Below, piece after piece: positions 35,870 to 47,235 of a DNA stretch of 64,000 nucleotides. Origin of the DNA: Ryuthela nishihirai (lineage: Eukaryota; Arthropoda; Arachnida; Araneae; Heptathelidae). A program made the position numbers and the translations under genes. Numbering within the stretch: position 1 is the stretch's first letter; each line of letters starts with the position of its first letter. The stretch covers positions 73,467,501 to 73,531,500 of the forward strand of contig JAWZYU010000011.1 of assembly GCA_038380435.1 (NCBI GenBank), given 5' to 3'. The notes beneath the pieces are model-generated. The model made no database searches. It was given only the letters and a program-made list of their open reading frames with translations, and was not told where the DNA came from.

Positions 35870-36360
35870 CTCACTTGAACTTTCATTTGACACCTAACTT
35901 AACTTAGGCTCTTTTATTCAGAAGATGTAATAGAGAATGACTTTCAGATTTCCCCATTTTAGGGGATCCCTTTTATTGACAGACATCTTGTAACATTAGG
36001 CCCTCATGTTTAAATGATATAGTAGAGCAATCCATCACATTTTTCCCCCATTTTAGGGGGGATTTTTTGTAGCTTGTGACACTCCCCATATCACAAGCTT
36101 TTATTTGACACATAGCCCATTACTTCTGGCTCCAAGTGTTTGGAAGATATAGCAGAACAATAATTTTTATATTTCCCCATTTTTAAGGGGGAAGAAATCA
36201 TGGGGGGTAAATATTTTATATCCTAAGAAAATCTTGTGTCACAAACTTTGATTTGTGACATAAATCATTAAGTTTGTCCATTATGTTCAAAGATATGGTG
36301 GAACAACTATTTTGACAAACTGATAAATGACAAGCGAAATGTATTAGAAAGACAGGTAAA
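35870..36360. repeat. Repeat R2: degenerate tandem array, unit about 120-140 bp
   Basis: Three to four diverged units each contain 'TTTGACACATA', 'GATATAG-AGAACAAT' (gapped) and a C-run/G-run hairpin 'CCCCATTTTAGGGG' (near 35957, 36049 and 36176). The same order is found at 11390-11500 and 12595-12860. Confidence 0.65.
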
Positions 36361-37835
36361 AATGAGCATTTTCTTTTGTTTGAATCTTGTTCAGAAATAA
36401 TTCATGAACAGAAATATACTTTTCCATATATAAAAATGTAGGGTATTTCTGTATAAAAATATCACAATAGATTACCTGAAATAGAGTTGTCAAGATTTTG
36501 CATAGCCGTTTTTTGCATGATAGTCCTCCAAGCAAGCTGTGAATGCACAATCCCTATATTTATAGTCATTGTCTTATTAATGTTTTTTACAATGTGCATC
36601 ACATTTCTTTTTTTCTTGTTACTGTTTGAGATCTTCCTGACAGAATGCCTACAAATTAGATGCACTAAAGCAAAAAAACTGTCAGAGTAGCATAGTCAAG
36701 ATTATTTTCTGTGGGAGAGGAGGGTATATTTTAACAATCTAATGTAATTCTTGGACTAATGGTTCCTTTAAAATTCAGTTTCGTCAAAGAATATTAAATT
36801 CCTTAACATAGCAGTAGAAAGGGTGGTTAAAACCCTTCTTAATGAAATTGTGTCATTAGCACCACTTCCCACCACTACAAGAAGGTGAGGAGTTGATTTC
36901 TGTGTCGAGGAAATTATCATTTCTTGACCTTAAGAGATGATAAAAGTATTAGCATTTTTGATTGATAAAATAAGTTAACAAAAATGTTAAGTTGTACTAA
37001 CTGAGCAAAAACAGGTATATTGCAATACTTCATAACCAAAGTTGGTTGTATGTGTTTCATTGTGTGATGAGTTTGGTTGCTGGGGCACATTGGATGTGGG
37101 AGGGGGGAGGGGCATGATCCCTCCATTTGAGAGTGCTAGTAATCAGAACAGAGACAAGATAAAAATATTAAACCAATACATATTAATAATATTTTCATGA
37201 AATTTATTAAAAACTAAAATGGAGAGGAAAGGTTTATACCAGAACAGTGTTCTGGTTCATTTCAACTCGATCTTGACAGATACACACATAAACTATATTC
37301 TACTAGATCTGGGCCTGGTTCATAGGTGGGCAGCCAAGTAATTTATAGTTTGTACTTACCACTTAACACAGAATTAGCTAAAAATTCATTCAGAGTTAAT
37401 TTTAATTTCTTATATTTCACAAAAGTGTTAAACAGATCTAATGTATGTAGAAAGTGTTGCAGATTTTAATTGAGAACCACTGTATTCATGTTTCTGCACA
37501 TTTTTAAAATATAAAAGCATATTTCTTAATATATATATCTCTGATAGTAGAAAAGTACAAGAAATGGCCTGTAATCATGGAACTCATGAGTAGTTAGTTA
37601 AAAAAACAGCTTCACATGTGGGATTCGAACCCACAAAAGAAGGTCATAGGTTTGTATCCCACTTACAGAAAAACTAATTTTTTCAGCTAACTATTCATAT
37701 GCCTTTGATTTTGATCTTTTATTCATAGATATGAAATTGTTATATTCATAGATATCTTATGAATATTAGTGATTGTTAATCTTCAGTGAAATCTAACATT
37801 TTCATTAATTCTAACAAAATGTTTTATATTTACAG

Positions 37836-37892
37836 CATGTTGTCGTCACTGTTTGTTTAAAAGCAGGTCTTGAAATGAATGCTTGGACTTGG
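37836..37892 (+). CDS. ATP8A: Exon of ATP8A-type P4-ATPase (M8)
   Basis: Acceptor TTTACAG ending at 37835 and donor GTAGGC at 37893. Phase 0 on both sides, 57 bases. It encodes HVVVTVCLKAGLEMNAWTW, very close to the recalled ATP8A stretch VVITVCLKAGLE followed by WTW. This is the most diagnostic of the five exons. The donor GTAGGC is weaker than the others but keeps the frame exactly. Confidence 0.92.
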
Positions 37893-38001
37893 GTAGGCAT
37901 TACTTTATTTACCATTGTATTAGCTTGCAATAAATGTTAAATTCCATTAGAATGTTTACTTCCAGAAAAAATTAAAAAGGACAGAAAATACTTGAAATAA
38001 T

Positions 38002-38152
38002 TAGTTGAAAAAAAATTGGTTGTCGTGAGTAGGATTCGAGCCCATGCCTCCCAGAAGCATGCCAGGTATCCTAACTGCTAGACCCCAGAAGCTAACTGGA
38101 CACCCAGCATGCTTCTGGGAGGCCACTCAGGACAACCAATTTTTTTCAACTC
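38002..38152. mobile_element. tRNA-containing foldback element T2
   Basis: Outer arms TAGTTGAAAAAAAATTGGTT... and ...CAACCAATTTTTTTCAACTCA pair, as do inner GCCTCCCAGAAGCATGC (38046) and GCATGCTTCTGGGAGGC (38107). The left half on the minus strand is tRNA-like, with 'TCTAGCAGTTAGGATAC' and a 'GGGCTCGAATCC' B box. A single arm recurs at about 59219-59250. Confidence 0.7.
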
Positions 38153-38193
38153 ATTCTTTCAAATGTTTCTTGTCTACATTTTCCTGTGATACT

Positions 38194-38318
38194 TTATTAA
38201 AAAAAATAAATACCTCCTCAAGCAGCTGCTTGCCACAGAGGTCTGACAGGAGCCTGTCAGTTTATATGCCAAAGTAGATCTGAGAGGATGGCAGGACCTC
38301 AGCAGAAATTAATTTTTC
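38194..38318 (-). repeat. SINE-B 3' part
   Basis: Complement of the body of the SINE-B copy at 45970: 'CTGCTGAGGTCCTGCCATCC', then 'CAGGCTCCTGTCAGACCTCT', then the T-rich tail. The tRNA head is missing. Confidence 0.8.
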
Positions 38319-38730
38319 TCAACCAGAGAGCATAGAACTTAAATAAATGCACTGCTGTTCATTATTTAACCCTTCCAGTGTCTATGTCATCTGTATACGT
38401 TCACAGAATCTGAAATGAGGGGCCAAGGACGTACATATATACATTTTTAGTACAACAACAACAAAAAAGAAAATCTATTTTAAAAAAATGAAAATTGCAG
38501 TTTTAATTTATATATATATCTTATAAAAATATATAATTCAGGCTTGAAAAATAATATTTTGTTTTTTAATTTGATGCATATTTTATTAAACTATAATATA
38601 AATAATTTTATAAAGCCATCTGATTGCCATTTCTTAGAAACACTAAACAGTATTACCGATTTGCTTGTTAACATTCCTATTTGTTGAAGTAACCTTCTGA
38701 TTTAAACTCACAAGTTTGATTTGAACTACA

Positions 38731-39600
38731 CTGCTGGCCATTAAAAGTGCAACACCAGGAAGAACTCATCAGATTGTCTCGAAATATGCAAGATGGGTAG
38801 CTCATGGGAGAATATGTAAATGATTCAAAGCACAGCACATATGCACATCATGTGTGACAGTAATGCCCCCTGGTAGTGGTATAAGAAGAGATTACAAAGA
38901 GCCAGTGTAAAGCACTGGAATTGTGTTTGATTGCAGTTCTTTTGCACTAAAGGATCAGGTATGCCCTGTCGAAGAACATGGCTTCCATACGACCAGCTTT
39001 CTGACTGATTGAGGGAGAATTGTGGGCTTACGAGAAGGCAGATTATCGTACTGAGACATCTGTGCTCATGTTGGATGGAATGCTGCCACAGTGATGAGAA
39101 TATGGTGTCAGTGGGTATAGGAGGAACGATCTCATCAACATGAGGGATCTCAACAGCTCTGTCACACAAATGAACAAGAGAACAGACATCTCATTCACAT
39201 GGCTTTGAATGATCGTACAGCCACATCAAACACCTTAGCTCAACAGTTAGGGTGTGTTGCACATCAACCAGTGTCCGCACATATGGTTCGACATTATATG
39301 TAGCATCAGGGCATCTTTGCTAGGCAGCCATTGCTTCAGCTACCATTGACTCTACAGCACAGGCATATGCGATTGCAATGGTGCCAAGAACGTAATGCAT
39401 GGATGTGCGAATGGCATCGCATCGTCTTTTCAGACAAATCCTGCTTCAGTATGCAGCATCATGATGGATAAATTCTATCTAGCGGTGCCACGGCGATAAT
39501 CTCAGTGAGACATGCATGATGCAGCACCACACAGGTACGCCTCTGGTGTTATGGTATGGGGTGTTTGTCAGTGCTTTGAACTTTCTGCCACCCCTGCCTC
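38731..39600 (+). pseudogene. Tc1-B: truncated Tc1-like element
   Basis: Starts with a Tc1-type terminus, ACTGCTGGCCATTAAAAGTG. Fragments of transposase follow: MPCRRTWLPYDQLSD (near 38960), RLQWCQERNAWMCEWHRIVF and SDKSCFSMQHHDG near 39420, where the Asp after Ser is the first catalytic residue. No distal DDE part or right terminus is seen, so the 3' half is lost. Confidence 0.7.
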
Positions 39601-40957
39601 AATGTGTAAAAGGGAAGGCATAATTTAGTTATATCAGAGGGAATTGTATATTCCTCTTCCAAAGGATTCATATTTTTGAAAGCACAGAGGATGGGTTAGA
39701 AATTTTTTGCCAATTCTATCATCCTCATCTTTCTGTTAGTTGTGATAAAAAGTTGAGGAAGCTGGCCACTGCAAGCGAAATGAAATGAAAAATTCTAAGG
39801 AAGTTCACATTCAGGTTTTTTTTAATGGGAAAACAGCCACTGCAGCTAAGCAGAATAAAAAGAAATGGAAGTAAAAAAAACAAGTCATTTAATATTGCTG
39901 TGTTTCACTCACTGACCAAACATGATGAAAATTTTGTTAGTCCATCACACATCTAGTAAACTGTCTTGTGCCCTGAACAATACTCAGACAACCAAATGAG
40001 ATATTAGATGGCCTGAACTCCAGCTATTGGTTTTTATGTGATACTTTTTGTATAAACATGTAAACTACGTTTTAGACAATTTTAGTTTAAGTTTTAGAGT
40101 ATTTTAATTTCTCCTTGTGTAAAAATGTCCATTAATAAACTTTGGAGAAGTCTGAACAACAGAATTATCACTTTGATTTTAACATCAATTGCTGAACTGC
40201 ATTGTTGGCTATAAAAATATTGTCTGAGTCACACTAAATGTGTACCCTGATCAGTGTGAAAAGCTAAGTGATGCTTATGTTGATCAGATCATTTCATTGC
40301 TTTTGTTAGTGGTGGAAATCTTGACTGATAGCTGGTAGCTCAGTGGTCAAAGCAATTCACATGTTATCAGTAGATAATTGATTTATTCACATTAACTACT
40401 AAATAAACCTATCTATCAACATATAAATATAATATGATGCAATAAACTGCCAAATTAATTTAATCCATTTGCATTTAGTTTATAAAAACTTAGGTACTTT
40501 CTTACTACAGTCTGGCTCATAACTCTTTTTCTGCTAACTTAAAATCCATTCTTCTATCAACAAATTATTGTAAACTATTAATCCTTATATTGTATAATGT
40601 CTGAAACTGAACTAATTCTAGTGAAAGAATTAGTTTTAAAATTGAAAGTACAAGAGAAAAGAAGGGGGCAGAAGGCTGAAAAACATTCGAGTGAGTCGAG
40701 TGGGTTGAAACATGAATCGAGTTCTGAATAGTTCAGAAGAGCATTGATTACTGTTTCTTTAATTTCACGGATACTACATATATCAGTTGGTAATTTTACT
40801 TTGAAAAAGATAATTATTTAAGGCTATTGTACTTGTCAGAAGCCTTTTTATTCTGATGTCTGGCACAGGTGAGTGGCTTGATACACCAGTAGATGTCATG
40901 CCTGTAGTAATGCAGCAGTATATATATGTAGAGGCATGTGAACTGTAGTTTCATAGC

Positions 40958-41075
40958 TCACAGTGGAGCTCTGGTTACGCATTGTTCTGTGAAACATGGG
41001 TCAGAAGAAAGATGTGACTGAGTGGCAAAAGGGTGTGAATGCATTTGGTAGGACTAAAGACATGTTGTGAAGTAA
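40958..41075 (+). repeat. Fragment of a Tc1-A-family transposase start
   Basis: 'GTGAAACATG...AAAGATGTGA' followed by 'GAGTGGCAAAAGGGTGT' matches 30530-30580 of Tc1-A. The rest is gone. Confidence 0.6.
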
Positions 41076-41109
41076 GTATCCAAATTTGCTTGTGTTTCTA
41101 AATGAAAAG

Positions 41110-41215
41110 TCTGGGAGTTTTGCGGAGATAAATCTGAACACTGACCCAGGTGAGACTCAAACCTGGAAACTGCAGATTTCGAGCCTGGTGCACTACTGAC
41201 TAAATCACCCCTATA
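41110..41215 (-). repeat. SINE-A head fragment
   Basis: On the minus strand: 'GATTTAGTCAGTAGTGCACC', 'GGTTTGAGTCTCACCTGGG' (B box), then the first body bases 'AGATTTATCTCCGCAAAA'. Confidence 0.7.
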
Positions 41216-42160
41216 GCACAGAAACTGTCTAAAGTAAAAAGTCCCTTTTTACAACAATAATAAGACAAGATCAAAGTTCTATAAACTCTTCACAAATTTT
41301 AATTTTGTAAGAAAATGCAATAGGTGAGTTAATATAAATTAAATCTACAAGAATCTGGATTTTCAGCAATATTCGTCAAATGTTTAAAAAGAGTACTGGT
41401 AGTGGAAACAGTACACAGCTTAGCTCTCTTCTTAACAGTTATAAATAAATTTCAAATGAATGCACCATACACGTATTCATTCATTTTTTAATATAATAAA
41501 TGATTGGAAATCCTACTGTTTTTATGGACTATTCAGACATTTACACTGAACAAGTAGTAGATGAAAATCTTCCTGAAGAGAGAATGAATTATATAATATG
41601 ATAGAACATCTTAGGGTGAAGTTTTTTAATGTAATTATGGAGAGCACAATAAACTAAAGCAATGTTTTCGAAATCACAAAAAAATTATTCACCTGACATG
41701 TTGGCTCCACTGGTAGATTAGAGTACACATGCTCACCTGGGATCTCCAAATTTATGAGGACTTCCAAATTTTTTTTAACATTTCATTCAGTGAAATATTT
41801 TACAATCAGGATAATCTACTCTTGTGTACATATTTCCTGTTTTTATTTAAGTGTTTTTGTTAATTGTGTGCAAGTGAAGTACAGAGAACAGATATTTAGT
41901 TTTCTTTATAATTCTTGTTTTGTTAATTTTTCATTATGTGCAAGTTTATATAATGCATATTAAATTTTCAATTTGTGCATTTCTGTAATTCAATTACAAA
42001 CTGTAATATATAACCTGCTGCATATATTTTTCTATTCATAAATTGTTGAAAATCTTTTTGATTGCATAACCTCACCCACCCACATTTGAGGGCTTCCTGA
42101 AGCTTTTGCTCCTGGAGCCTTCAGATACCCTAATCCACCACTTGTTAGATCAAAAAAAAG

Positions 42161-42232
42161 TTTAAAGAAAATGGTTGTCTGGAAAATTCTATGAAGAATT
42201 CGTAGAATTTTCAGTCAACCATTTTCTTTAAA
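42161..42232. repeat. Hairpin, about 32-bp arms
   Basis: TTTAAAGAAAATGGTTG (42161) pairs with CAACCATTTTCTTTAAA (42216). Inside it GAAAATTCTA pairs with TAGAATTTTC. Small foldback in AT-rich intron. Confidence 0.7.
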
Positions 42233-42640
42233 GATTTTAAATATAATAATATAATAAAATATAATACAATGTAGTATAATAATATTAAAAAAATTTTTGA
42301 AAAGCATTTAAATTCTATGAAGAATTTAAGGGCTTTGCTCATAAAATACCAAAAATGGTAACAACTTTAAGAGAGAAATAAGAAAATCTGATTTCAAAAT
42401 GGAACAATTTAAAAAAAAATTAGGAAAATATATAAATGTATATATAAAATAGATGAATTGAGTGACAAGAGTGACTCAGAAAGAATTGGAAGCGATGTGT
42501 AGAAGTGTGCCATGCATAAATAATGCCATCAAGCTTGTATTTTTGCTGTTTTTAAGTATTGTATAAGTAAAATTTATATTACAGTGACTATAGTAATTTT
42601 TATATGGCATATTAATAAATATGTTATTACAATGGAATCT

Positions 42641-43023
42641 GGGGCGGGGGTGGCTCAGTTGGTAGTGCGCCAAGCTTGTAATCTGCAGTTCCCAGGTTCG
42701 AGTCCCAGCTGGGTCTGCATTGAGATTTATCTCTGAAAAATTCCCCGCCCTACCCACGGTCAGTAGGGGACAGCAAAGGGTTTGGAAAAGCTGCCATCCG
42801 TTCAGATGGAACGTTAAGCCGTGGCCCCGTGTGCAGGAGAGCCATACCCTGTGCACGTTAAAGAGCACACTGGATGGCCTTGACAGTAGGCTAACATCTG
42901 TCTCCCAACAGTTATTCCAGTGAGTCCCCTCCCCCAACCTTCTCTGAGCCTTCGGAGTCCATGTGATCTGGCCATTTAGCCCATGGTGTGCAAAAAAGTG
43001 CCACTCAGAGGCAAAACAGCCCA
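42641..43023 (+). repeat. SINE-A, full-length copy with perfect 12-bp target duplication
   Basis: The flanking 12-mer ACAATGGAATCT is identical at 42629-42640 and 43024-43035. The head starts GGGGCGGGGGTGGCTCAGTT and includes the B box GGTTCGAGTCCC. The body and tail match the 34225 copy. Confidence 0.92.
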
Positions 43024-43485
43024 ACAATGGAATCTACCCAGTGTGTGTATGAACAAAGTTTTCTTGCTTAAAAACAATAAGGAACATGCTCAGGAGTTCA
43101 CTATCCCAAGAGAACTTAGAAGTGTGAATGCTTACTTCATATTTATTTTACTTTTTTATTATACTAGAATTTAGAATGCTTACTTGTATGTGCACAGAGA
43201 AAGAATTTTAGTTAATTTAAATATATCTTCTGTTGCTAATGTGGTTGCTAAAAGCACACCATATATAAAAATAAAATTGGATGGGTTTAATTTTTGTTTG
43301 TTAATAGAATTGAACATTTTGGTTTGAAATTTCAATTCAGTCTCCTAAGAGACTTAATTTGAAATTTAAGAATATTCTCCTCCCACTCTCCCTCAACAGA
43401 GAAATTTACTTGTAAATGGTAACATGGGCTCCCACAATAATGACAGTGCACTCTTCTGCATTTCACAGAAAATTAATCATATAGA

Positions 43486-44592
43486 CAGTGATGTGCTGGT
43501 AAATTTTTAACAACCGGCTCACGAAAAAAAACACCAAGAATATGTGTATATATATTTATTGTAAGTTTTACTGATTTTATAGCAATTTGGAATACAAAAA
43601 ATTCAACCAATAATAAAATATTCCTTTTTTTTTAATTATAATTTTCATATGACCAATTGATTCTCACAAAATGTTTCCATTGACTTTTGCCAAGCTCTTG
43701 TATCCATAGCCAATGTGTGGTTGCGATTCAACTATGATTTGACAAATGGAATTGCATCCCAATCAGCTGACTCTTTTCCCAATGAATTTATTGTCATTAA
43801 ATCCAATATATGATCTATTGTTAAATTTTTTCTTGACCATATAGAAATTATGACTTCTGAATGAAACCTCTTTCAGCTTCAGCAATAGTGCTAACTATCG
43901 TTTTAGCTTTTTGAATACTTGCAGGGATTGAAACATATTTTGATTCTACATTACTATCTACAAAATGTAGATTCAACATTAAAATCTACTACATTATTAT
44001 CTAAAAATATCTGAAAATCATTCATATCAATTTCATATTTTAAGGCCAAATGGTACAATGGTTTTCACCAACTATCCATGGTGAAGTTAGTTCTTCATAA
44101 GGACAAGTAGATGGTTCTAATAAATCTAAATAATTTTAAATGTTTTCATCATTATTTCTGTCTGATAAAAGATGTAAATTCGTGTGTTGAATTATATTTT
44201 CTAGTAATGTATTCCTAGGAAGAGCAATGAATTTATCATTTTTATTAAATGTAATATCTGTAAACTTATCTGATTTAATCAAATATTCAACTTCAGATTC
44301 ATGTTTTCCATAATCAACCTTTAAATTTTCCAAAGTTCTTATTGTGCACTTTGTGAATGTTAGTTGCTCTGACTGAAGTGCAGTTGAAAATAATGAAAAT
44401 TCTTCAAGAATGTCTATCATTAAAGCAACAGGTGCCGAAATAAGCATGCCCCAGGTGAATTTTCCATATCACCATATACAATTGCCCAAGTGCTGCAAGC
44501 CATTGTTGATTTAACAACCAGCTCGCAAAATTCTTGAAAATTTAACAATTGGCTTGCATGAGCCAGTACAAGCTGGCTCCAGACTACCACTG
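43486..44592 (-). mobile_element. hAT-4: internally deleted hAT
   Basis: Ends CAGTGATGTGCTGG (43486) and ...CTACCACTG (44592), with paired sub-terminal blocks containing AATTTTTAACAACCGGCTC and the inverse GAGCCA...CAATTGTTAAATT. The octamer TATAGACA occurs at both borders (43480-43487, overlapping the left end by two bases, and 44593-44600). It carries part of a transposase on the minus strand. Confidence 0.75.
44136..44447 (-). pseudogene. hAT-4 transposase fragment
   Basis: 103 codons: [20 protein letters not shown], then [20 protein letters not shown]. This resembles the middle of KIAA1586-like/ZBED-like hAT proteins ('M.DIL.EL..LS..LQ...L....A...I...I..L'). Family match from memory, moderate certainty. 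The N- and C-terminal domains are absent. Confidence 0.5.
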
Positions 44593-45969
44593 TATAGACA
44601 CCAATCACTGTCACCAAGAGAATTATTTTAATATAATTCATGTAATATTTTTTCAAGTTGAAATGTGTATTTTTATGATTGTATCCCGATAAAATATTGT
44701 TTTTTGTGAAACACTGACATTTGAATAAGTTAAAAATAATTGTTTAACATTTTTAGTAATCACAAGTTTCAGAATGGTTTAAAAAAGAGAGTTTTTTTTT
44801 TTCAGAATTAATCTGATGCGAGATTGTGAACAATGCAAAATTCCAGCTACTCCTCTAAAGAACTTGATAAACAACTGTTCAAACTATTTTAATAATTTTT
44901 TGTTTGCAGGAAGTCAGAGGGCCAATTTCATTTTTATATATTCTGATGACCAAGCAGGTATTCCTTAAATCTTTGGTAGCTTGAAATTGAAAAATTATAA
45001 TATTCTTTATAGGCATAGTTCAAGTTTGGGAAAAATACACTGTTAACAGAAATCGAGTAAAACAGTTACTAAAGCAGTTGCAGCATGTCAGGGTTATTGG
45101 AAATAGGTATGGCTGCACTTTATGTTTTATCAGCAACCACAAAACAATAAATGTGTTGTAAGGAAGTAATGAGCAAGAGATGAAATTATCTGTCAGTTTG
45201 TGAAATTTTAGTTTTCTGAGTCACCAACAAAGATAGCATTGTTTTCAACAACTTTTGTGGTTAAAAAAAAGTCCCCTCCCAACACAAATGTCTTGGCCAT
45301 GCTACTGTATATCAAATGCCAGGTTTTTTTCAAGACTACTGAAAAAAAATGTTCAACACCTACCCTCTCAAAGAAAAAAAAATTATAATAATAATATTCT
45401 ACATAAGTGACTGCTCACAACCACCCTGTGATCCTGTCTAGCAGTGAAAACACCTTTAAAATGCATATTTCTTTACTTCTTTTCAAAAATTTCTTCACAG
45501 GAGATGAAATCTGTTGTAGGATATTCCATATATATTTCAGACACTGGTAAAAATAAAATCTAGTTCCTTCCCCCACTCTGGGGGAAAAGTTTCTGAGGGA
45601 ACTCATGGGGATTAATTCACTTGGTTATTCTCACTTTTGTTCCTCCTAGGTATGTGGTGCTCTCAGTGCTCTTCATTGTAGTACATCTCTAAGTGACTTT
45701 AGGATCAGAATTGCATTTAAGAGCATATTTTAGAAAAAATTATATTTTTGTTGGCACTGGAATTTTTTAGGAAATACTTTTTTGTGTGTGTCATTTAATG
45801 CAAAAGGAATGAAGAACAAAAAAATATTAAAAAGAATGAATTATGAAAAAAATATGATTGCTAGATTCTGAATCACTACCAATGTTACAAATACTGATAA
45901 TATAAAATCTTTAAAAAATTTAACTTTAAACTTTTTTCATTCTTATATTTATCTTCATTAAATTGTGAA

Positions 45970-46182
45970 GCCGTCCCGTGGTCTAGTGGTTAGCGCGCTT
46001 GGCTACTGATCTAAGGGACCTGGGTTCGAACCCCGGGTAAGGCATGGATGTATGTGTCGTTTTTCTGCTGAGGTCCTGCCATCCTCTCAGACCTTCTACT
46101 ACGGCATATAAACTGACAGGCTCCTGTCAGACCTCTGTGGCAAGCAGATGCTTGAGGGGGTATTTATTTTTATTTTTTTTTA
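45970..46182 (+). repeat. SINE-B, full-length copy
   Basis: The tRNA-like head has CCGTGGTCTAGTGGTTAGCG (A box) and GGGTTCGAACCCCGGG (B box and T-arm) and is the most tRNA-like sequence in the window. It is followed by a 100-base body (CTGAGGTCCTGCCATCC; CAGGCTCCTGTCAGACC) and a TATTTATTTTTATTTT tail. The missing acceptor pairing and the shared body show it is a SINE, not a tRNA gene. Confidence 0.85.
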
Positions 46183-46264
46183 AATTGTGATTGATACCAA
46201 AATATTGAATAGAAAGTATGCATAATTCTTTTGTTTATATTCAACCCAGTTTATTTTGTTTCAG

Positions 46265-46372
46265 CTAACACATCTTTGTATTTGGGGAAGCATAGCAAGT
46301 TGGTTTATTTTTCTTTGGGGATACAGCAACTGTTGGCCTACTTTACCCGTTGCTCCAGATATGGTAGGAATG
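46265..46372 (+). CDS. ATP8A: Exon of ATP8A-type P4-ATPase (M9)
   Basis: Acceptor TTTCAG ending at 46264 and consensus donor GTAAGT at 46373. 108 bases, phase 0 at both ends. It encodes IWGSIASWFIFLWGY and then WPTLPVAPDM, matching the recalled ATP8A M9 region IWGSIALWVVFFGIY and WPAIPMAPDM. The Pro-rich segment is the exoplasmic loop before M10. No stop and no frame problem. Confidence 0.93.
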
Positions 46373-46456
46373 GTAAGTATAACAATATCAATGCATATAT
46401 AATATTTTTAGAATATATTATAATTTTTTAGGTTTTTTAATTATGTACAGTAGTGG

Positions 46457-46553
46457 GGAAAAATGAGTTTTCTCGATTCATGGGACTTGAACCCATGTCT
46501 CCCAGTGGCATGCTAGTTGTTTTATACCACTAAACTAGTTCATTTCTCCCCAA
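46457..46553 (-). repeat. tRNA-like SINE with inverted ends
   Basis: On the minus strand: 'TTTAGTGGTATAAAACAAC', 'CATGCCACTGGGAGACATGG' and a 'GGGTTCAAGTCCCATGA' B box. The outer blocks GGGGAAAAATGAG and TCATTTCTCCCC pair, as in foldback T2. Confidence 0.65.
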
Positions 46554-47107
46554 ATAATATTTAATCAATTTTCCCAACTTTGTCACCAGTGGCACCATCT
46601 AAGATTGGGAATAGCAACTAGTGGAATTTATTATTGTTCAGTATAGGTTTTAATTATTCAGTATAGGTTTATTGTTCAGTATAGGCCTACATATCACTTG
46701 GAGAAAGCACTTTTTTGAGTTCTCACCATATTTTCCACTTAAAGATCATATAGTAACATCTTGTTAAATGCAGTAAATGAAATAAAGCAGGTTAAAATAA
46801 CTTCAACCACAACCATCCATTCATCGGATGTCATATTGCTGTATCCAAACACACCATGCCTGGATGCAGCAATGCAGCTAAAATCTGAATGGTTAAAACA
46901 AGCCACCCTTGGCCACAGAATACTTTAGTGTACATGAGCCCTTGAATCTGGCAGTCAACTCTAAATGGTTCATTTTTGGTGGTCGGATGTGGGTCCAGAC
47001 TGAGGGTGTCCCAATGGGATCCCAACTCTCTGGACTCATGACCAATGCCATCATGCGCCATGTTGAGAATACAGCCTTGCAAAACTAACTTGTACACATA
47101 GATTAGA

Positions 47108-47235
47108 TTAGCGAAAAAAGACAGAGCTGGCATTAGTTCAACTGGAAGAATACTCTGGCATGTTTCTGGAGAGATGCGGGTTCAAATCCCGTATGTCGAC
47201 GAAAATTTTTTCCGCAAAATATTTATTGATTTGAC
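47108..47235 (+). repeat. tRNA-derived element, family T1, plus copy
   Basis: 'GAGCTGGCATTAGTTCAACT' (A-box zone) and 'GGGTTCAAATCCCGTATG' (B box), then 'GAAAATTTTTTCCGC' and 'AATATTTATTGATTT'. Same family as 13943-14335. It abuts PLE2 directly. Confidence 0.75.

Larger units (their letters stand above)
24688..37835 (+). other. Intron of ATP8A-like gene
   Basis: Donor GTAAGA at 24688, acceptor TTTACAG ending at 37835. It contains Penelope copy 1, a LINE 3' end (29283), Tc1-A with a nested hAT (30174-31630), R1 copy 2 with SINE-A, a foldback (35391) and repeat R2 (35870). The stretches 27320-29280, 29770-30170, 31640-32500 and 36370-37830 are AT-rich and I see no supported gene in them. A decayed tRNA-like head lies near 27665 and another B-box-like piece near 37617. 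Confidence 0.75.
37893..46264 (+). other. Intron of ATP8A-like gene
   Basis: Donor GTAGGC at 37893, acceptor TTTCAG ending at 46264. Contents: foldback at 38002, SINE-B pieces (38194, 45970), Tc1-B (38731), a Tc1-A fragment (40958), SINE-A (41110, 42641), a hairpin (42161) and hAT-4 (43486). The stretches 39610-40950, 41220-42150 and 44610-45960 hold only AT-rich sequence, with a decayed tRNA-like head near 40325. Confidence 0.75.

Noticed and set aside
38368..38400. TTTAACCCTTCCAGTG as a possible piggyBac terminus (also 23274 with TTTAACCCTTTCACT)
   Set aside because: No matching inverted end with TTAA was found within a sensible distance and no piggyBac transposase is visible.
45970..46043. 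A functional tRNA gene
   Set aside because: A and B boxes are good, but the acceptor ends do not pair, a shared SINE body follows, and the body recurs at 38194 without the head.
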